Of a stretch of 64,000 bases of DNA, positions 55,866 through 64,000 are shown in pieces (within the stretch, counting starts at the first letter, position 1; the number at the start of each line of letters is the position of its first letter). Position numbers and translations under genes: made by a program. The notes beneath the pieces were generated by a model, which saw only the letters and a list, made by a program, of their open reading frames with translations, was not told the origin of the DNA and searched no databases. Origin of the DNA: Lewinellaceae bacterium (GTDB lineage: Bacteria > Bacteroidota > Bacteroidia > Chitinophagales > Saprospiraceae); assembly GCA_016708875.1 (NCBI GenBank), contig JADJFA010000006.1, forward strand, positions 231,280 through 295,279. Reading direction: 5' to 3'.

Positions 55866-57560
55866 ATGAAACTTGCTACATGGAATTTAATTCCCACCGA
55901 CGAGGCCGCTGCCGAACGACTTCAATCAGAACTCAAAATTCCGCTCCTTTTTTGCCGCCTGCTCGTACAACGCGGCATTTTGAACATCGAAGACGCTCGT
56001 ACCTTCTTCCGACATGATCTGAACAACACCCACAATCCTTTCCTCATGAAGGACATGGATTTGGCGGTGGAGCGCCTTGACGTCGCGCTTCAAAACAACG
56101 AACGTATTCTGCTCTATGGCGATTATGATGTGGACGGCACCACCAGTGTTGCGCTGATGTATGCCTTCCTTTCTGGCTTCCACGCCAACCTCGATTATTA
56201 CCTCCCCGACCGCGACAAGGAAGGTTACGGCGTGAGCCTTTTGGGCGTAGAATATGCCCGCGAAACGGGTTGCACCCTCATAATAGCGATGGATTGCGGC
56301 ATAAAAGGCCATAAACCCATTGCGCTCGCCAAGACGTATGGCATTGATTTTATCGTATGCGACCACCACTTGCCCGAGGGCGGATTGCCCGATGCCGTGG
56401 CCTGTCTCGACCCAAAGCGCGAGGATTGTCCGTACCCTTACAAAGAACTCAGCGGCTGCGGCATTTCCTACAAACTCGCTCAAGCCCTAGCCCTTCATCA
56501 CAACACGCCTTCTGAAGAAATCATCTCGCTGCTCGATCTTGTAGCCGTCAGCACTGCCTGTGATATTGTGCCGATGACGGGTGAAAACCGAATCTTCGCA
56601 CACTTTGGGTTGCAACGGCTCAACCGTTCCCCTCGGCTTGGTCTCTGGGCTATTTGTGAGCGCATCAATCGTCCAAGGCCCCTGGATATTACCGATGTTG
56701 TTTTCGGGATTGGCCCGCTCATCAACGCAGCAGGCCGACTCGCTGACGCCCGTGAGGCCGTTCGTCTGCTGCTTTCCGTTGACAAAAACAGCGCGCTGGA
56801 CAATGCCAGTCAGCTCGTTACGCGCAATAAAGAACGCCGCGAAATGGACTACGCCACCGCCGACGAAGCCCACCGAAAATTCAAGGAAATGGCCGACTGG
56901 AGCGGGCGAAAAAGCACGGTGCTTTTCGAGCCAAATTGGCACAAAGGCATTATTGGAATTGTAGCGAGCCGTATTGTGGAAACTTTTCACAAGCCAACGG
57001 TGATCCTTACAGAAAGCAATGGGAAAGCAGTCGGTTCAGCGCGATCGGTGGCGGGGTTCGATCTGTACAGTGCATTGCAGCAGTGCGAAGACCTGTTTAT
57101 CACCTATGGAGGACACGCGCACGCCGCCGGTATGCAGATGCCTTTGGAGAATGTGGATGCCTTTATCGAACGTTTTGAAACCGTGGTGAGCCAATCCATT
57201 GCACCTGAAATGGAAGATCCCCAAATAGATGTTTGCACGAAAATCAGGTTTGATGAAATCACGCCCGAATTCTGGAAAATGCTACACCGCTTTGAACCAT
57301 TTGGCCCGTATAATCGAAATCCGGTTTTCTGGGCTGAGGAGGTTTCGGATACCGGCCAGAGTAAATTGCTGGACAACAACCACGTCAAACTTTCCCTGCG
57401 GCAGGCGGGTAGCAAGGTTGAAATGACAGGCATTGGATTCGGCTTGGGGAAGGCTTTTGAAAAAGTGCAGGGAAAGCCATTTGGGCTTATTTTCAACCTC
57501 CGCGAAGACGAGTGGCAGGGGCGGCGGACTTTGAAGATTTATGCGAAGGATATGCGGTAA
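55866..57560 (+). CDS. recJ: Single-stranded-DNA-specific exonuclease RecJ
   Basis: 564 residues. Degrades single-stranded DNA 5' to 3' in recombination and mismatch repair. DHH motifs: ILLYGDYDVDGTTSVALMYA (motif I), IIAMDCGI (II), IVCDHHLPEGGLPDAVA (III, DHH), FGIGPLINAAGRLADA (DHHA1 region), IVASRIVETFHKPTVIL and YGGHAHAAGMQM (GGH). The OB-fold tail ends with LKIYAKDMR. Full length and intact. Confidence 0.96.
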   Translation: MKLATWNLIPTDEAAAERLQSELKIPLLFCRLLVQRGILNIEDARTFFRHDLNNTHNPFLMKDMDLAVERLDVALQNNERILLYGDYDVDGTTSVALMYAFLSGFHANLDYYLPDRDKEGYGVSLLGVEYARETGCTLIIAMDCGIKGHKPIALAKTYGIDFIVCDHHLPEGGLPDAVACLDPKREDCPYPYKELSGCGISYKLAQALALHHNTPSEEIISLLDLVAVSTACDIVPMTGENRIFAHFGLQRLNRSPRLGLWAICERINRPRPLDITDVVFGIGPLINAAGRLADAREAVRLLLSVDKNSALDNASQLVTRNKERREMDYATADEAHRKFKEMADWSGRKSTVLFEPNWHKGIIGIVASRIVETFHKPTVILTESNGKAVGSARSVAGFDLYSALQQCEDLFITYGGHAHAAGMQMPLENVDAFIERFETVVSQSIAPEMEDPQIDVCTKIRFDEITPEFWKMLHRFEPFGPYNRNPVFWAEEVSDTGQSKLLDNNHVKLSLRQAGSKVEMTGIGFGLGKAFEKVQGKPFGLIFNLREDEWQGRRTLKIYAKDMR

Positions 57561-57668
57561 GTGTGCAAAATCACCAGCGACGATGACCAAAATCGCGTTT
57601 TTTGCATACCCTTTAACGCCTCAAAAACCACACCTTTGTATATCTCTTCACCACAAAAAAGTAATATT

Positions 57669-57959
57669 ATGACTACCGGGAAAATAGTATTGAGCATTGC
57701 AGCTGGCGTAGCCGCTGGTGTCGTATTGGGAGTGCTTTTTGCTCCAGATAAAGGTTCTGCTACACGAAAAAAGATTGTCCAAAAGCGCGATGACGTAGTT
57801 GATGGATTGGGCGAAAAAGTCAATGAATTGCTTGACACGGTCACGAACAAGCTTGAGGCCGTGAAAAAGCAATCTGCCAAAATGCTCGCAAATGGGGAGG
57901 CAAAGCTTGAAGCGCTGGAGGAAGAATTTTCGGGTGCGATTAATTCTAAGTTGAACTAA
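57669..57959 (+). CDS. YtxH-like small membrane protein
   Basis: 96 residues. TGKIVLSIAAGVAAGVVLGVLFAPDKGSATR has the YtxH pattern: one Gly/Ala-rich membrane helix, then the LFAPDKG motif, followed by a Lys/Glu/Val-rich amphipathic coil (VNELLDTVTNKLEAVKKQSA). Role unknown; related genes respond to stress in other bacteria. A bidirectional terminator-like hairpin (57998-58047) lies behind it. Confidence 0.85.
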   Translation: MTTGKIVLSIAAGVAAGVVLGVLFAPDKGSATRKKIVQKRDDVVDGLGEKVNELLDTVTNKLEAVKKQSAKMLANGEAKLEALEEEFSGAINSKLN

Positions 57960-57997
57960 GCAACATGTAGGAGGCTGACTTGCAGCTTTCGATTTAT

Positions 57998-58047
57998 GAA
58001 AATGGGATTTCATGCAAAGGAGATGCCTTGCACGAAATCCCATTTTC
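57998..58047. terminator. Hairpin between convergent ytxH-like and gldB
   Basis: 22-23-bp arms with two mismatches (57998-58020, 58026-58047), AT-rich at the base, between convergent genes. Probably ends both transcripts. Confidence 0.6.
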
Positions 58048-58070
58048 GTTTGTGGATCTACACGGGATAC

Positions 58071-59023
58071 CTAATCACGCCTAGGCTTATACTTCGCCAG
58101 TTCCAAAAACTTCTGCGCATCCGTTAATTGTAGTAGCTGATCCATGGTCGTATTGGGAAAGCGTTTCATGTACGAGCGCACGATTTGCAGGCCTATCCAA
58201 TTGCCGATTTCACCAGGCGCTTCCTGAAAAATGGCGGGCGCGTTGGGGCTGGGAGTCACAAGTTTTCGGATTTTGTCAAAATCTGTGGAATACAGTAGTT
58301 TTTCGCCGAGCAAGCGCGCCCACACTTCCGCTTCATTGGCGTAACAGCCTTCCATTTGTTTGCGGGTATAGCCCATTTTCAGGCTGTCGGCCACATCGGG
58401 CAAGAGGCAATCACCAATATAAAGTTGTTTTCCGTTGTGCAGCATCAGGTCAAGCAATCGCTGACCCGGTGCTGCATCGGCGCAGTTTTGGGCAATTGCT
58501 TTACTCAAACGCACTGCGATATAGTCTTTTTGAAACTGTCGCCGCATGAAGTATGGAAAAACCTCAGGATCGTATCCGGGGTAGTTTTCGCCTAAAAACA
58601 TATCCAGCCCGATGCCGCACAAACTATCGCCTGCTGTAAACGCATCCGTGGCATATTCCGAGATCATCGTGACCACCTGTGGCACTGGTTTTTTAGGAAA
58701 ATAGAACCTGTAGTATTGGAACATCTGGCTTAAATCCTTTTCAAGCCAGCGCAAATCACCATACACCTGTTGCACTGTGTCGTACAGATGCCGCACCTGC
58801 GGAACGGAAAGAAATCCGCTTAAAGCCTCGCGCGGGGTTTCGTTGGGGTTGGATTGGTCGTGAATGATTTCGTTGCAAAACAGTGGCAGCATCATTGGGT
58901 ATTTCCCCAACAGGCTTTGCATGCCCATTTGAATGTTGGCGGTATCAAGCGCAAAAACATCCTGCTCAAAACGCAGGATTTCGAGATCCACTTTTATGTC
59001 AGATACATCGGGGCGAGGGGTGC
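58071..59023 (-). CDS. gldB: Gliding motility lipoprotein GldB, 5' end lost
   Basis: About 317 residues are readable: SDIKVDLEILRFEQDVFALD (the start of the GldB domain), LCGIGLDMFLGENYPGYDP, VFPYFMRRQFQKDYIAVRLS, YTRKQMEGCYANEAEVWARL, FQEAPGEIGNWIGLQIVRSY and LTDAQKFLELAKYKPRR. GldB is an outer-membrane-associated lipoprotein needed for T9SS-dependent gliding. The lipoprotein signal and Cys should be some 15-30 residues upstream, but the frame runs into a 28-T run (59025-59056 on the plus strand). The first Met in the readable part (58991) is internal. Its presence fits the T9SS cargo. Confidence 0.88.
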
Positions 59024-61740
<2,717 letters not shown>

Positions 61741-61756
61741 ACGATTGTTTCGAGGT

Positions 61757-62242
61757 TTATTCTTCAGCCTGTGAGAGTACTTCTTTCCGTAAAGATTCAC
61801 TCATCCAAAACCCTGCGATGGATTCCAAGTCGTGCAAAATTGGAGATATGACAGGAATCAAGCCTTCAGATTTGGCCTTCAACAAAACCCCCAAAACACC
61901 GATTGTTTTGATACCCATTGCATTGGCGATTTTCCAACCACGCCGTTCGTCAATCAACAGAAAGGCGGCACCCAACTCTTGTGCAAGAATGATGGCTTCG
62001 CTTTCACCAGGGTCAAGTTGTTTGGAAAGCCTACTCACAGCTAATCCATCGGTTGCCGACTGAACGGAAATCCAAGGCGCATTTTCAATGGCTGAAATGT
62101 CGTAGCCAAAGTCAGTCAATTTTGACAATTCTGAAATGACTGCAGGAGGAAGGATAATTGATCCAAAAAGGTGGTGCAAAAGATGAAGCTGTCCAATGAC
62201 GTGCAAGTTTGAAATAGGTGAAGTATCACTTACGACCAGCAT
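61757..62242 (-). CDS. DUF3368 PIN-like toxin
   Basis: 161 residues. VVSDTSPISNLHVIGQLHLL (first Asp of a PIN fold), LDPGESEAIILAQELGAAFLLIDERRG (GES and DE acids) and ANAMGIKTIGVLGVLLKAK (family signature) define DUF3368, VapC-like RNases. Its ATG overlaps the antitoxin stop (ATGA). The 3' end is at the edge of the low-quality stretch but the stop is 15 bp outside it. Confidence 0.9.
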   Translation of the reverse strand: MLVVSDTSPISNLHVIGQLHLLHHLFGSIILPPAVISELSKLTDFGYDISAIENAPWISVQSATDGLAVSRLSKQLDPGESEAIILAQELGAAFLLIDERRGWKIANAMGIKTIGVLGVLLKAKSEGLIPVISPILHDLESIAGFWMSESLRKEVLSQAEE

Positions 62243-62478
62243 CAGGCGACTTTAAGGTGTTGAAGGTCTTGCCGAAGCTCTTCTACATCATAATGCACGG
62301 CAATTTTTCGCTTTGCCAATTCTTGTTGGAAGATTAGTTGGGGCAATTCGGCCAGCAAGGCCGCTTGGCCCAAGGTAAAAATCTCCTCTTTGAATAATGC
62401 AATGGCAATTTGCAATTTGACTTCCTGCGCCGTGGTGTGGCTTTTTGCCAGAATCGTATCCGAAAGTTCAATTGTCAT
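62242..62478 (-). CDS. UPF0175 antitoxin
   Basis: 78 residues from MTIELSDTILAKSHTTAQEV (the seven extra residues in the longest frame are less likely). LKLQIAIALFKEE-like KLQIAIALFKEEIFTLGQAALLAELPQ is the UPF0175 pattern: a short ribbon-helix-helix-like antitoxin usually placed before a DUF3368 toxin. The pair forms an operon. Confidence 0.88.
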   Translation of the reverse strand: MTIELSDTILAKSHTTAQEVKLQIAIALFKEEIFTLGQAALLAELPQLIFQQELAKRKIAVHYDVEELRQDLQHLKVA

Positions 62479-62568
62479 AAACCAAAAATTTTGCCTCAAA
62501 AATAGTGGATTTCATCCATGATTTCTCCAATCGAATCAATCCCACAATCAAAAAATCAAATCAATCCC

Positions 62569-64000
62569 CTACACCGGATCCACATCCACCGCCACCTGCA
62601 CCTGACTCAATCCCGGCCTGCCCAGCATTATCTCCGTAGTGTGTCGAATCAATGCCTTCGCCCCAGATAATACTGGCGCCGATTTTTCCAGTTTTAGCAT
62701 GATGTTTTGTCCGAAGTAACTCCTGATGCGGGCGATGTTAGGGATCACCGGGCCGAGCACCCGGTCGCCGAGTTTTTGGCGTAGCATTTTGGCATAAAAG
62801 CCGCCGCTTCGTTCACGACTTTAGGTTCTTTGTGACGCAATTCGAGGTGAATCAGGCGATAAAAAGGCGGGTATTTGAACTCCTTTCGCTCTTTCAATTC
62901 GCGCTCGACAAAGCCAAGAAAATCGCTGCGCAGCACTTCCTGCACAATCGGGTGTTTTGGGTCGAAAGCCTGAATCAGCACATTGCCACGTTTGTTCTTG
63001 CGCCCGGCGCGCCCTGCTACCTGGGTCAACAATTGAAATGCCCGCTCTCCTGCCCGGAAGTCGGGGAATTTGGTCAGTGCATCGGCGCCCAACACACCCA
63101 CCAACGCAACATTATCAAAATCAAGTCCTTTGTCTCCATTTGGGTGCCCACAAGAATGTCCAGGCGGCGTTCCTCGAAGTCATTGAGCAAGGCCGTGAGG
63201 TTGCTTTTCGTGCCCGCTGTATCCATATCCATGCGCCCAATACGGGCATTGGGAAGAAAAATCTTGAGTTCGTCCTCGATTTTTTCGGTGCCAAAACCTT
63301 TGAACGTGATTTTGCCCGAACCGCAGGCGGGACAGGTTTTGGCTGGTTCCTGTACATAACCGCAATAGTGGCAGCGCAGGCGATCTGTATGCTTATGGTA
63401 GGTGAGGCTCACGTCGCAATAGCGGCACATGGCATTCCAACCGCATACCTCACATTCGAGCATAGGGGCGTAACCACGGCGGTTTTGAAAAAGAATGGCT
63501 TGCTCGCCGTTGTCCAACGCTTTTTGCAGATTTTCCAGCAGTGGCGTGGAAAAAATGCTCTGCATCTGGCGGTTTTTCAGTTGCTCGCGCAAGTCAATTG
63601 TTTCCATCGCTGGCAGTTCGAGTCCGCCGAAACGCTCGGGCATTTCTACGAGGCCAAACTTGCCCGTTTGGGCATTGTGCCAGGTTTCAAGCGAGGGGGT
63701 GGCCGTGCCGAGCAGGGTTTTTGCCCCATAAATATTGGCCAAGAAAATAGCCGTATCGCGGGCGTGGTAGCGCGGAGCCGGGTCGTATTGTTTGAAAGAG
63801 GAATCGTGTTCTTCGTCAACGATGACGAGTTGCAGATTTTGGAAGGGAAGAAAAAGACCACTCCTTGCGGCAAGCACAATGGGCTTTCCAGCTGCTGCTG
63901 ATTTCCAGACTTCTACCCTTTCCTGGGTGTTTATTTTGGAATGATAAACTGCCACCTCATTTCCAAATACCTTTTGCAATCGGCTGATAATCTGCGTGGT
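62569..64000 (-). CDS. priA: Primosomal protein N' (PriA helicase), two frame breaks, 5' end outside window
   Basis: C-terminal two thirds of PriA, which reloads the replisome at stalled forks. Visible: LVIVDEEHDSSFKQYDPAPRYHARDTA (DEEH motif II), LLGTATPSLETW (III), ILFQNRRGYAP, the zinc ribbon C-x2-C repeats (CEVCGWNAMCRYCD; CHYCG; CPACGSG), ILVGTQMETKG and LTQVAGRAGRKNKRG (VI). One base is missing near 63130 (GACAAAGGACTT) and one T near 62796 (GGCATAAAAGCCG); with them restored the frame runs to 62569. As priA is nearly always kept, sequence error is likely. Confidence 0.93.

Overview
The window looks like a chromosomal segment of a Bacteroidota bacterium, most likely a gliding Saprospiria-type organism (Haliscomenobacter/Saprospiraceae-like). 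The grounds are five large secreted proteins, at least four of them with type IX secretion (T9SS) sorting domains of type A or B, a gliding lipoprotein gldB, the gene order ftsX-DUF3098-uppP, an lptC-CBS pair, a TAnnTTTG-type promoter, and a base composition near 50% G+C. Assignments rest on reading the translated sequence; no database search was run.

Layout. 1-6.4 kb: two minus-strand T9SS cargo genes (a reprolysin-like metalloprotease and a Fn3/MAM-like/SprB-repeat protein). 6.6-10.3 kb: ftsX, a DUF3098 gene, uppP, prfA and a small lipoprotein. 10.4-15.8 kb: tRNA-Met, a GCS2-CBS fusion, a GH9 cellulase and a probable outer-membrane protein. 15.8-19.3 kb: mntA/hepT, lipA, an EAD11-CHAT-like conflict protein and a secreted unknown. 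19.4-24.9 kb: Wzc-like polysaccharide copolymerase, a broken beta-helix protein and a GT2 glycosyltransferase. 25-30.9 kb: bcp, ATP-grasp ligase, lgt, an orphan histidine kinase, a candidate structured RNA and superoxide dismutase. 31-35.2 kb: GNAT-like protein, membrane protein, lptC, CBS protein and a Crp/Fnr regulator. 35.4-43.6 kb: a long T9SS type B protein, an AT-rich serine hydrolase, a FabH-like synthase, a DapA-family lyase and a carboxynorspermidine-dehydrogenase-like gene. 43.7-53 kb: a thiol-transferase/AT-hook fusion, an AlkA-type glycosylase, a pentapeptide-TIR-like protein, polA, a DUF433/DUF5615 pair and a DEAD-box helicase. 53.1-64 kb: beta-helix T9SS protein, recJ, ytxH-like, gldB (5' end lost), 2.7 kb of low-complexity sequence, a UPF0175/DUF3368 pair and priA.

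Sequence quality matters here. Many reading frames, including priA, polA, lgt and lptC, which should be indispensable, are broken by single-base length changes, mostly in homopolymers. Two stretches (31855-31947 and 59024-61740) look like unresolved consensus rather than biology. Most frameshifts are therefore probably sequence errors, and I give such genes as whole genes with the break marked.

The most interesting biology is: (i) the YfiT/DinB thiol-transferase fold fused to a 430-residue AT-hook/histone-like tail; (ii) two conflict-system proteins (EAD11-CHAT-like with a lost catalytic His, and pentapeptide-TIR-like); (iii) an AT-rich serine-hydrolase gene between complementary GTTAGC/GCTAAC motifs, possibly a gene cassette; (iv) a structured non-coding RNA candidate before sod; (v) several families of long intergenic inverted repeats, including two MITE-like families and one palindrome with a compensatory base-pair change.
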